Assembly: GCF_040730185.1 (NCBI RefSeq)
Contig: NZ_CP160402.1
Location: forward strand, 2,356,001 to 2,420,000
Reading direction: 5' to 3'
Length of the DNA: 64,000 bases
Source of the DNA: Streptomyces sp. Je 1-332
GTDB taxonomy: Bacteria > Actinomycetota > Actinomycetes > Streptomycetales > Streptomycetaceae
Under the pieces are notes generated by a model. That model saw nothing but the letters and a program-made list of their open reading frames with translations, did not search any database and was not told the DNA's origin. The translations under genes and the position numbers were made by a program. Below are positions 41,795-49,488 of this stretch, piece after piece (positions within the stretch are counted from its first letter, which is position 1; every line of letters starts with the position of its first letter).

Positions 41795-42534
41795 GCGTCG
41801 GTCTTCGCGTCGGTCTTCGGCAGATGCGGCTTCGTCGCGTACGCCACGAAGCTCTTGCCCACGACCGGGTTGAGCAGCTGCTCCGCCACCTTCGTGGCCA
41901 GCGGTTTCTTCATGATGTCCCAGACCAGGAGCTTGTGGTACGCCCGCACCGGCAGCGCCTTGTCGTTGTCGACGCCGAAAGCGCACTTCAGCCACCAGTA
42001 CGGCGCGTGCAGCGCGTGCGCGTGGTGCGTGCCGTACGGCTTCAGGCCCGCTTCGCGCATCCTGCCGAGCAGTTCGTCCGCCTTGTAGATGCGGATGTGG
42101 CCGCCCTCCACCTCGTGGTAGGCGTCCGACAGGGCCCAGCAGATCTTCTCCGGGCCGTAGCGCGGCACGGTCACCGCGATGCGGCCGCCCGGCTTCAGGA
42201 CCCGGACCATCTCGGCGAGCACGCCCTTGTCGTCGGGGATGTGCTCCATCACCTCGGAGATGATCACGACGTCGAACGAGGCGTCGGGGAAGGGGAGGTT
42301 GAGCGCGTCGCCCTCCATCGCGGTGGCGGTCGCGCCCGCGGGAGCCTCACCCGCCTCCTTCATCGCGGCGAACCACTTGGCGACCTCGCGGATCTCCTCG
42401 GCGTTCTGGTCGAGGGCCACCACCTGGGCCCCCCGCCGGTAACACTCGAAGGCATGCCGGCCCGCGCCGCAGCCCAGGTCGAGGACGCGATCGCCCGCGG
42501 CGAGCGGGAAGCGGGTGAAGTCGACGGTCAGCAT
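41791..42534 (-). CDS. Class I SAM-dependent methyltransferase
   Basis: 247 residues. Motif I VLDLGCGAGRHAFECYRRGA, motif II VVALDQNAEEI, DALNLPFPDASFDVVIISEV and the post-motif III region RVLKPGGRIAVTVPRYGPEK. It starts at the ATG that overlaps the glycosyltransferase TGA (ATGA) and ends inside the start of the next gene (GTGA), so the three genes are translationally coupled. Substrate probably the product of the glycosyltransferase, by context only. Confidence 0.9.
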   Translation of the reverse strand: MLTVDFTRFPLAAGDRVLDLGCGAGRHAFECYRRGAQVVALDQNAEEIREVAKWFAAMKEAGEAPAGATATAMEGDALNLPFPDASFDVVIISEVMEHIPDDKGVLAEMVRVLKPGGRIAVTVPRYGPEKICWALSDAYHEVEGGHIRIYKADELLGRMREAGLKPYGTHHAHALHAPYWWLKCAFGVDNDKALPVRAYHKLLVWDIMKKPLATKVAEQLLNPVVGKSFVAYATKPHLPKTDAKTDA

Positions 42535-43901
42535 CAGCGATGGCTCCCGGAGTACGTCGGGGTGGTGGCCGGGGGGCGGCCGGATTGCGGGGCCGCGTTT
42601 TTTCCGGCGATCGCCGCGCGGTACAGCTCTGCGGTGCCCTGGGCGGCGCGGGCCCAGGTGAATTTGGCGAGGACCCGTTCCCGGCCGGCCGCGCCGAGGC
42701 GGGCCCGCAGCTCGGGGTCGCCGAGGAGGCGGAGCAGGCCGGCCGCGAGGGCGCCGGGGTCGGCGGGCCGCACGGCCAGGCACGTCTCGCCGTCCGGCCC
42801 CGCGACCTCCGGGATCGCGCCGCCGGTCGTCGCGAGCAGCGGCGTTCCCGTCGCCATCGCCTCGGCCGCGGGGAGCGAGAAGCCCTCGTACAGCGAAGGG
42901 ACGCAGGCGACCTCGGCCGAGCGGACGAGGTCCACCAGTTCCTCGTCGGTGATGCCCTTGACGAACTCGATGGCGCCTTCGAGACCGTACTTCTCGATGG
43001 CCTGGGCGACGGGGCCGTCCTCGGCGCGCTTTCCGACGACGACCAGATGGGCGGCGGGGTTCTCCGCGCGGACCTTGGCCAGGGCTTCGACGAGGTAGGT
43101 CAGGCCCTTGAGGGGGACGTCCGCGCTGGACGTCGTGACGATCCGGCCCGGCACCTCGGCGACCGAGGGGTCCGGCGAGAAGAGATCGGTGTCGGCGCCG
43201 ATGTGCACGACGTTGATGCGCTCCTCGCGTACGCCGAGGTGGTCGATGATCTCCTGGCGCGACGTGCCGGAGACGGTGAGCACGGAGGGCAGGCGGCGGG
43301 CCACGCGCTTTTGCATGCGCGTGAACGCGTACCAGCGGCGTACGGACATGCGGCGGCGCCAGGTGGGCGCCGCCTCGAGGTCCAGCCTGCGGTCCACGGT
43401 GATGGGGTGATGGATCGTCGAGACGAGCGGGGCGCCGAGGTCGCCCAACAGGCCGTACCCGAGCGTCTGGTTGTCGTGCACGACGTCGAACTCGCCCCGC
43501 CTTGCGCGCAGATGGCGGCGGGCGCGCAGGCTGAACGTCGCGGGTTCGGGGAAGCCGCCGGTCCACATCGTCGCCACTTCGAGCGCGTCGACCCAGTCGC
43601 GGTACTCGTCGCGCTTCGGCGTGCGGAAGGGGTCGGGCGAGCGGTAGAGGTCGAGGCTCGGCAGCTCGGTGAGCTTGAGCCCTTCGAGGTCCTTGTCGTC
43701 CAGGACGGGGTAGGGCTGCGCGCCGATCACTTCGACGCTGTGGCCGAGGCGTGCCAGCTCGCGGGAGAGGTGACGTACGTAGACGCCTTGCCCTCCGCAG
43801 AACGGGTTGCCCTTGTACGTGAGGAGAGCGATGCGCAACGGACGGTCACCATCGGCGTCCGGCCCCGTCCGGGGGCCCGCCTCCATGGCCTCAGCGGTCA
43901 C
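42534..43901 (-). CDS. Family 4 glycosyltransferase (GT-B)
   Basis: 455 residues. N-terminal GT-B half: LRIALLTYKGNPFCGGQGVY, HVRHLSRELARLGHSVEVIG; C-terminal half: VPGRIVTTSSADVPLKGLTY, and the donor site CVPSLYEGFSLPAAEAMATG with the E-x7-E pattern. It probably uses a nucleotide sugar for a lipid or wall-linked glycan. It heads the GT-methyltransferase-prenyltransferase-like operon. An exact KstR motif lies 55 bp upstream of the start, so it may respond to the same regulator as kstR. Confidence 0.9.
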   Translation of the reverse strand: MTAEAMEAGPRTGPDADGDRPLRIALLTYKGNPFCGGQGVYVRHLSRELARLGHSVEVIGAQPYPVLDDKDLEGLKLTELPSLDLYRSPDPFRTPKRDEYRDWVDALEVATMWTGGFPEPATFSLRARRHLRARRGEFDVVHDNQTLGYGLLGDLGAPLVSTIHHPITVDRRLDLEAAPTWRRRMSVRRWYAFTRMQKRVARRLPSVLTVSGTSRQEIIDHLGVREERINVVHIGADTDLFSPDPSVAEVPGRIVTTSSADVPLKGLTYLVEALAKVRAENPAAHLVVVGKRAEDGPVAQAIEKYGLEGAIEFVKGITDEELVDLVRSAEVACVPSLYEGFSLPAAEAMATGTPLLATTGGAIPEVAGPDGETCLAVRPADPGALAAGLLRLLGDPELRARLGAAGRERVLAKFTWARAAQGTAELYRAAIAGKNAAPQSGRPPATTPTYSGSHR

Positions 43902-43955
43902 TCTCGGCCCCCTTCTCCCTGCGGTTGTCCGCGAGGTTACGCCGGGACGGTAATC

Positions 43956-43969
43956 TAGAACAAGTTTCA
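43956..43969. promoter_or_regulatory. KstR-type operator (exact match) between glycosyltransferase and kstR
   Basis: TAGAACAAGTTTCA fits TnnAACnnGTTnnA. It is 55 bp upstream of the glycosyltransferase start and 171 bp upstream of the kstR-like start. Autoregulation of kstR is known in mycobacteria. Downstream, GATCG is repeated several times (43975-44000). Confidence 0.72.
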
Positions 43970-44139
43970 GACTTGATCGTTGAATGATCGCTGATCGATC
44001 GCGGAACGCGCTTTGAATCTACCGGCAGGTAGCCGCGCTGTAAGGCCCGGATCAGGTGATTCGCGCCACGGCGGGTGCCCTGCCATGCTGGCCCACCACA
44101 TCACCGGACCGGGACGACGGACAACGGACAACGGGACCT

Positions 44140-44775
44140 ATGACATCGGAAGCCAAGGCAGCGGAAGTCGCAGCAGCTGATCCGGCGTCGCCGCCCCTGA
44201 CCGAACGGCAGGAGGCTCGCCGCCGTCGCATCCTGCACGCCAGCGCCCAACTCGCGAGCAGGGGCGGGTTCGACGCGGTGCAGATGCGCGAGGTCGCCGA
44301 GTCCTCCAGCGTCGCCCTCGGCACGCTGTACCGCTACTTCCCCTCCAAGGTGCATCTGCTGGTCGCCACCATGCAGGACCAGCTCCAGCACATGCACACG
44401 ACGATCCGTAAGCGGCCGCCCGCCGGTGAGACACCCGCCGAGCGGTGCGCCGAGACGCTGATGCGGGCCTTCCGCGCCCTGCAGCGCGAGCCGCACCTGG
44501 CGGATGCCATGGTCAGGGCGCTGACCTTCGCCGACCGCTCCGTGAGCCCCGAGGTGGACACGGTCTCGCGGCTGACCACGGCGATCATCCTTGACGCGAT
44601 GGGCCTGACGGACGCGCCGACCCCCGAGCAGCTCTCGGCGGTCCGGGTCATCGAGCACACCTGGCACTCGGCGCTCATCACCTGGCTCTCGGGGCGGGCG
44701 TCGATCGCACAGGTCAAGATCGACATCGAGATGGTGTGCCGCCTCATCGATCTGACGACCCCGGAGTCGGCGTAG
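44140..44775 (+). CDS. kstR: TetR-family regulator, KstR-like (sterol/lipid catabolism repressor)
   Basis: 211 residues. The HTH region RRRRILHASAQLASRGGFDA, then VQMREVAESSSVALGTLYRY and FPSKVHLLVATMQDQL, matches the remembered M. tuberculosis KstR almost position for position (RRKRILDA..., VQMRAVAD..., FPSKVHLLV). The C-terminal domain also follows it (REPHLADAMVRALTFADRSV; RVIEHTWHSALITWLSGRAS). KstR represses sterol side-chain and uptake genes and is released by a sterol CoA thioester. Several matching operators in this window lie upstream of matching enzymes. The symbol is assigned by homology. Confidence 0.85.
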   Translation: MTSEAKAAEVAAADPASPPLTERQEARRRRILHASAQLASRGGFDAVQMREVAESSSVALGTLYRYFPSKVHLLVATMQDQLQHMHTTIRKRPPAGETPAERCAETLMRAFRALQREPHLADAMVRALTFADRSVSPEVDTVSRLTTAIILDAMGLTDAPTPEQLSAVRVIEHTWHSALITWLSGRASIAQVKIDIEMVCRLIDLTTPESA

Positions 44776-44993
44776 CACGCCGCGCGTCCCCGATCTCCCG
44801 GAACCACGCAGTCCGCAGGCCTTGAATCGGTGCACGGGGGGCGCAGGCCTACCTGGTCATTGCGCCCCTGAGCCTCTCCTGGGTCCCGCTTGGCCAGTTC
44901 TCGCATCCGTACGAGCGGTCGGCGCCGCTATGAATGGTCTACGTGCTGAATGAAGCAATCGGGGCCGACTGCGGGCACCTGGAGGAGCGAAAC

Positions 44994-45602
44994 GTGATCC
45001 GGGTACTTCTCGTGCACGACGCCTGTCTGCTGCGATCCGCTCTGGCGGAACGACTCGCCCGTGAGGCGGACCTGGAGGTGTCCCATGCACCGTGGCACGA
45101 GGCACGCGACCGTACGGGCGCGGTGCGTCCCGACGTCTGCGTGGTCGACCCCGACGGCGACACGGCGTACGCCTCCGTCGAGTTCGGGGAGCAGTCCCAT
45201 CCGGTGGCCGGCGGCCTCGGCTGCCCGCTGCTCGTTCTGGTGTCCGGCAACCGGCCTGGGCTGCTCCGGCGCTGCATGGAGGCGGGCGCGCTCGGCTACG
45301 TGGACAAGGCGAGCCCGCCCGACCGGCTGCTCGCCGGGATCAGACAGGTGGCGGCCGGTCAGCGGTTCGTGGACGAATCGCTCGGGTTCGGCTTCCTGAA
45401 GGCATCTCAGATGACCCTGACCCCGCGGGAGTTACTGGTCCTGGCCCTCGCCGCCGGGGGCGCGCCCGTCGCCGAGATCGCGCACCGTCTGCACCTGACC
45501 AACGGGACGGTGCGCAACTACATGGCCGCGATCACCCGCAAGACGGGGGCCAGGAACAGGATCGACGCCATACGGATCTCGCGCGGCGAGGGCTGGGTGT
45601 GA
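44994..45602 (+). CDS. amfR: AmfR/RamR-like regulator of the lanthipeptide locus, with TTA codon
   Basis: 202 residues from GTG 44994 (GGAGGAG seven bases upstream). Atypical receiver (VLLVHDACLLRSALAERLAR; only one Asp where two acidic residues are usual; VVDPDGD as the phosphoacceptor region; YVDKASPPDRL) and a LuxR HTH (LTPRELLVLALAAGGAPVAE; RLHLTNGTVRNYMAAITRKT). Codon 147 is TTA (45432-45434), so translation should need the bldA tRNA, as known for ramR/amfR. It lies downstream of and convergent with the lanthipeptide operon and should activate it. Confidence 0.87.
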   Translation: MIRVLLVHDACLLRSALAERLAREADLEVSHAPWHEARDRTGAVRPDVCVVDPDGDTAYASVEFGEQSHPVAGGLGCPLLVLVSGNRPGLLRRCMEAGALGYVDKASPPDRLLAGIRQVAAGQRFVDESLGFGFLKASQMTLTPRELLVLALAAGGAPVAEIAHRLHLTNGTVRNYMAAITRKTGARNRIDAIRISRGEGWV

Positions 45603-47372
45603 AGCGGCGCGCTCCGGGCCCCAGTTGCCGGAGAGCTCACGGTAGAGCACGGACTGTTCGAGCAGGTCCTCGTGGCGTCCGCACAGGGTGTGCGTCCCGT
45701 CCATCACCAGGATCCGTTGGGCGCGGCGGGCCGAGCTGATGCGGTGGGCGATCACCACGAGGGTGCCGCCGGGCCGCGCCGCGAACGCCCGCTCGGCGCG
45801 GGCCTCCGCCATCGGGTCGAGGTGGCAGGTGGCCTCGTCGAGCAGGGCGAGGGGCGCGTACGAGACGTAGGCGCGGGTCAGCGCGACGAGCTGCCGCTCG
45901 CCCGCGGAGAGCGTGGCGGGGTCGAGCTGGGCTGCGAGCCCGCCGAGCCGCTCGACCACCGGGCCGAGCCCGACGGCCTGTGCGGCGGCCAGCAACTCCG
46001 CGTCGCCGACGGTGTCCGGGCGCAGATACTCCAGGTTCTGCCGCACGGTCCCGCTGAAGACGTAAGCCTCCTGCGGTATCAACACCCGCCGCCCCACGGC
46101 CTCTTGCCCCCGCACACCCCGCCCGTCCACGCGCACGACACCACCACCGGGCTCCAACAGCCCGGCCACGAGCCCCGCAAGGGTGGACTTCCCGATCCCA
46201 CTGGGCCCGACGACGGCGAGATGCCCACCCCGCGGGACAGTGAGCGAGAGGTCCCGCACCACGGGCTCGGCGAGGGGGCCGTAGGCGAAGGTGACGGAGG
46301 AGAGGTGCAGGGCGGGGGTGCCGTCGACAGCGGGCTCCCCCGCCGGGCTTTGTGTGTCCGGAGCGGAGGGCCCCCGTGGCGGGGGCTTCGGGGTCCAGGT
46401 GAGGCGGCGTAGGACTATGGCCAGGCGGGAGCCGCTCGTGCCCAGGCCGTGGATCAGGTTGTGCAGGGCCGGGAGCAGGGCCTGCGTCACGTAGGCGATC
46501 GCGCCGACCAGGGCGCCCGGCGTCACCCCGTTGTTCAGGAGCCAGGGCGCCGTGACCAGGAGCAGGACGAGCGGGAGTTGGCCGCCGGTCGCCAGGGCCG
46601 CCGTGCGCAGCACGCCCCAGCGGGCGAGGGCGCGGGCCGCCGCGTACTCCGTGGCGACGCCCCGGTCCAGGTCCTCGGCCACGTCCTGCTCAGCGCCGGC
46701 CGCCGCGACATCCCGTAACCCCGGTGCGACCGCGCCCAGTTGACTCGCGATGCCCTCGTCGGCGACGAGGAACCTCTCCTGGCGCCGCGCCAGCGGCCGC
46801 AGGCTCGCCACGAACAGGCCGACCCCGGCGAGCAGCGGCGGCGCGACCACCAGGAGGAGGAGCGGGGCCAGCGAGAACAGGCCGATCAGCGCTCCCGCCG
46901 CTGTGAAGAGGAAGGAGCGGGAGACGAGGACCAGGCCGGCGAAGGTGTCCCTGGCGATCTCCACCTGCTGGGTGAGCCGGGACACGGACGCGTTGTCCGC
47001 CTCCCGCAGCCCCCGCCCGACGACCTGACGCACCAAGCTGTCCCGCAGCGGCTCCACCAGATCGGCGACCGCGCGGTACACCCGCCCCGTGCCGTACGCG
47101 GCCACGACCACGCCGAGCCCGGCCCCGCCGAGCCACGCGAGGCCCACGTCCGCACGCCCCGCGAGGAAACCGTCGTCCAGGGCGCGCGCGAGGGCGTACC
47201 CGGTGAGGAAGGTCTGCCCGGTCTCCAACACGGACCAGAGCGCGAGGCGCAGCACCACCGGCCACCTGCGCCAGAGGAACCGGACACCTCGGCGGTACGG
47301 GCCCTGCGGAGGCGAGGGCGGCGGCACCCGTTCCGCGTGCCCCACGGGCCTCACGCGCCTCACGCGCCTCAC
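45432..47372 (-). CDS. amfB: Lanthipeptide ABC exporter half, AmfB/RamB-like
   Basis: 646 residues from the GTG that overlaps the amfA stop (GTGA). Six-helix exporter domain (VLRLALWSVLETGQTFLTGY; FLFTAAGALIGLFSLAPLLL) and an ATPase: Walker A VVGPSGIGKSTLAGLVAG, signature LSAGERQLVALTRA, Walker B APLALLDEATCHLD, H-loop VIAHR. The conserved end is near LYRELSGNW; a further 65 residues run antisense through the amfR 3' end and stop at a TAA that is the complement of the amfR TTA codon. That tail is probably dispensable. Confidence 0.87.
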   Translation of the reverse strand: MRRVRRVRPVGHAERVPPPSPPQGPYRRGVRFLWRRWPVVLRLALWSVLETGQTFLTGYALARALDDGFLAGRADVGLAWLGGAGLGVVVAAYGTGRVYRAVADLVEPLRDSLVRQVVGRGLREADNASVSRLTQQVEIARDTFAGLVLVSRSFLFTAAGALIGLFSLAPLLLLVVAPPLLAGVGLFVASLRPLARRQERFLVADEGIASQLGAVAPGLRDVAAAGAEQDVAEDLDRGVATEYAAARALARWGVLRTAALATGGQLPLVLLLVTAPWLLNNGVTPGALVGAIAYVTQALLPALHNLIHGLGTSGSRLAIVLRRLTWTPKPPPRGPSAPDTQSPAGEPAVDGTPALHLSSVTFAYGPLAEPVVRDLSLTVPRGGHLAVVGPSGIGKSTLAGLVAGLLEPGGGVVRVDGRGVRGQEAVGRRVLIPQEAYVFSGTVRQNLEYLRPDTVGDAELLAAAQAVGLGPVVERLGGLAAQLDPATLSAGERQLVALTRAYVSYAPLALLDEATCHLDPMAEARAERAFAARPGGTLVVIAHRISSARRAQRILVMDGTHTLCGRHEDLLEQSVLYRELSGNWGPERAASHPALAARDPYGVDPVPGPRLAGDRGHVVAHRPVGQVQTVRDLGDGRAPGGEGQDQ

Positions 47373-49132
47373 GTGCCGAACACCTCCCGGTACTCCCGGC
47401 GCTGCCACAGCTCCGCATGCGTACCCACCGCCCGTATCCGGCCCTCGTGCAGCCACGCCACCACGTCCGCGCGGGCCGCCGTCGCCGCGCGGTGGGCGAT
47501 GATCAGGCGGCTGCGGTGCGGCGCGTGGTGGAGCAGGGCCTCGGCGATGTGGTGTTCGGTCACCGTGTCCAGGCTCGACATCGCGTCGTCCAGGATCAGG
47601 AGCCGTCCCCCGCGCGCGAACGCCCTTGCCAGGCCGAGGCGTTGGGCCTCGCCGCCGGAGAGGGGCGCGTCCGAGCAGGGCGTGGAGTAGCCGTCGGGGA
47701 GGCGGGTGATGAAGGCTTCGGCGTGCGCCGCGCGGGCCGCCTCCCGGATGCGGGGTGACGCCGGGCGCGGGGCGCCGAAGCCGATCGTGTCCTCCAGGGT
47801 CGTGCCGAGCAGCGCGGGCCGCTCGAAGGCGTAGCCGACCTCGCGGCGCAGCTCCTCGCGGCCCAGCGAACGCAAGGGGACGCCGTCGAGGCGTACCTCC
47901 CCCTCGTCGGGGTCGGCGAGGCGGCCCGCGACGGACGCGAGGAGCGACTTGCCCGCGCCGGAGCGCCCGACCACGGCGAGCGTGCCGCCCGCGGGAACGG
48001 TCAGGTCGACGCCGTGGAGCACGGTGCGCCCGCCACGGACCACCGTGACGCCGCGCAACTCCAACTCTCCGTCACCAGGGGAGAGTTTGCGGCTTCCGTA
48101 CGGCGTCGCCGGTTCCGCGAGCACCTCCCCCAGGCGGCGCGCGGCGGCCCTGGCGCGCACCAGCGCTCCCAGTTGTCCGACGAGCATGCCGATCCCGGTG
48201 GCGAGTACCGCGTACCGGGAAGCGGCCAGCAACTCGCCTACGCTGATGCAGTCTTGGACGACCATGTGGCCCGCGACCGCGACGACCGCGATCTGCAGGA
48301 GGGGTGCGACCGCGACGGCCTGTGACTGGGAGCGGCCCTGGACCCGCCACATCCGGTGTCCCTGACGGGAGAGTTCGGGCAGCGCGCCGAGGACGCGCCT
48401 GGCCTCCTTCTCCTCGGTGTGTGCGGCGGCGATGGTCCGTGCCCCGCCGATCGCCTCGCCGAGGCGGCCCGCGATGTCACCCTGGACCTGCTGGTAGCGC
48501 GCCACGCAGTCGGACGAGACGCGCACGAACCACCGCAGGAGCAGGACGAGGACGGGCGCCCCGGCGATGAACACGACGGCCAGCCAGCCGTCGATCAGGG
48601 CGAGGGCCACGACGGCGCCCACGGGCGCGACCAGAGCCGCGAGGAGAGCGGCGAGCGTGGCGGGCGCGACGCCCGCGTGTGCCGCGTTGTCGACGAGGCG
48701 GGCCACGAGGTCGCCGGGGGCGAAGCGGGCGGTGGCGCGTGGCCCGACGGCCAGCATGTGGCGTCCGACGCGGCCGCGCAGCCAGGCCGTGGTGCGGGCG
48801 TTGGTGGTTCCGGTGAGGACGCCGTCGCAGGCGTCGAGCAGGGCTCCGGCGGCGATGAGCGCCGTGCACACGAGGATCCAGCGGGTGGCATCGGCACCGA
48901 CGTGTCCGGCCGCGTGGCCCGCGAGAATGGCGTCGAGGGCGCGGCCGATGGCGAACGGCAGAAAGAGACTCGCGCCCGCCCCGGCGACACTGCAGAGCGC
49001 GAGGGCCACGCAGCGTAGGGCGCTGTAGCGGGTCGCGTCCTTCAACAGCCCGGCGTCTTTCAACCGCCCGGCGTCTTTCAACAGCTCGGCGTCGAGGCCG
49101 GGTTGCTGAGGCGGAGCTTTCGTGGTCGCCAT
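47369..49132 (-). CDS. amfA: Lanthipeptide ABC exporter half, AmfA/RamA-like
   Basis: 587 residues. The N-terminus has a threefold repeat (ELLKDAGRLKDAGLLKDA), then six membrane helices, and an ATPase: Walker A VVGRSGAGKSLLASVAG, signature LSGGEAQRLGLARA, Walker B GRLLILDDAMSSLD. The Walker A ends GKSLL where GKST is usual; Leu replaces Thr. The ATG at 49132 is preferred; an in-frame ATG at 49282 would add an Arg/His-rich stretch running through the attenuator hairpin. It should pair with AmfB to export the mature peptide. Confidence 0.88.
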   Translation of the reverse strand: MATTKAPPQQPGLDAELLKDAGRLKDAGLLKDATRYSALRCVALALCSVAGAGASLFLPFAIGRALDAILAGHAAGHVGADATRWILVCTALIAAGALLDACDGVLTGTTNARTTAWLRGRVGRHMLAVGPRATARFAPGDLVARLVDNAAHAGVAPATLAALLAALVAPVGAVVALALIDGWLAVVFIAGAPVLVLLLRWFVRVSSDCVARYQQVQGDIAGRLGEAIGGARTIAAAHTEEKEARRVLGALPELSRQGHRMWRVQGRSQSQAVAVAPLLQIAVVAVAGHMVVQDCISVGELLAASRYAVLATGIGMLVGQLGALVRARAAARRLGEVLAEPATPYGSRKLSPGDGELELRGVTVVRGGRTVLHGVDLTVPAGGTLAVVGRSGAGKSLLASVAGRLADPDEGEVRLDGVPLRSLGREELRREVGYAFERPALLGTTLEDTIGFGAPRPASPRIREAARAAHAEAFITRLPDGYSTPCSDAPLSGGEAQRLGLARAFARGGRLLILDDAMSSLDTVTEHHIAEALLHHAPHRSRLIIAHRAATAARADVVAWLHEGRIRAVGTHAELWQRREYREVFGT

Positions 49133-49240
49133 GCGGTCCGGGTCCTCGCAGTCCTCGTGTCCGTGGCGGGGCGGGCGGCAACAGTGATGGTGTCCGTGAC
49201 GTCGACCCCCGTGGCGTCGGCGTCTGTGAACGCGATGGAC

Positions 49241-49274
49241 CCGGGCGGTGCCTCTGGGGAGAGGCGCCGCCCGG
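49241..49274 (-). terminator. Attenuator-like hairpin between amfS and amfA
   Basis: CCGGGCGGTGCCTCT and AGAGGCGCCGCCCGG form a 15-bp stem with one mismatch around GGGG. It is 44 bp after the amfS stop and over 100 bp before amfA. In lanthipeptide operons such hairpins raise precursor mRNA above that of the export genes; here that role is inferred from position. Confidence 0.65.
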
Positions 49275-49317
49275 TTCCTCACGGGCGAACCGTGCCGGTG
49301 TCAGGCACGGGTCGGCG

Positions 49318-49443
49318 TCAGAGACAGAGCAGCACGCTCGCGTCGCTCCAGCACAGCAGCAGGCTCACCTGGCTGCCGCCGCCACCGCCGCCGCCACCGG
49401 TCATCTCGTCGGACTCCATGCTCTGCAGGTCGAGAAGCGCCAT
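49318..49443 (-). CDS. amfS: Class III lanthipeptide precursor, SapB/AmfS-like
   Basis: 41 residues. Leader MALLDLQSMESDEMT has the LLDLQSME box recognised by class III synthetases (RamS has LFDLQSME). Eight glycines (16-23) follow, then the core SQVSLLLCWSDASVLLCL. It contains two Ser-x2-Ser-x3-Cys units (S24, S27, C31 and S33, S36, C40), the pattern cyclised in SapB to one lanthionine per unit with Dha inside. Product: a surface-active morphogenetic peptide for aerial growth. It lies between the synthetase (45 bp upstream) and exporter genes. Confidence 0.92.
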   Translation of the reverse strand: MALLDLQSMESDEMTGGGGGGGGSQVSLLLCWSDASVLLCL

Positions 49444-49488
49444 GATCTTCCCTCTCATTTGGGGACGTTGATGTCCTCGTGGGTGGTG

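Noticed and set aside
47325..47327. Later GTG start for amfB
   Set aside because: Possible, but the GTG at 47372 overlaps the amfA stop in the coupled style used across this operon.
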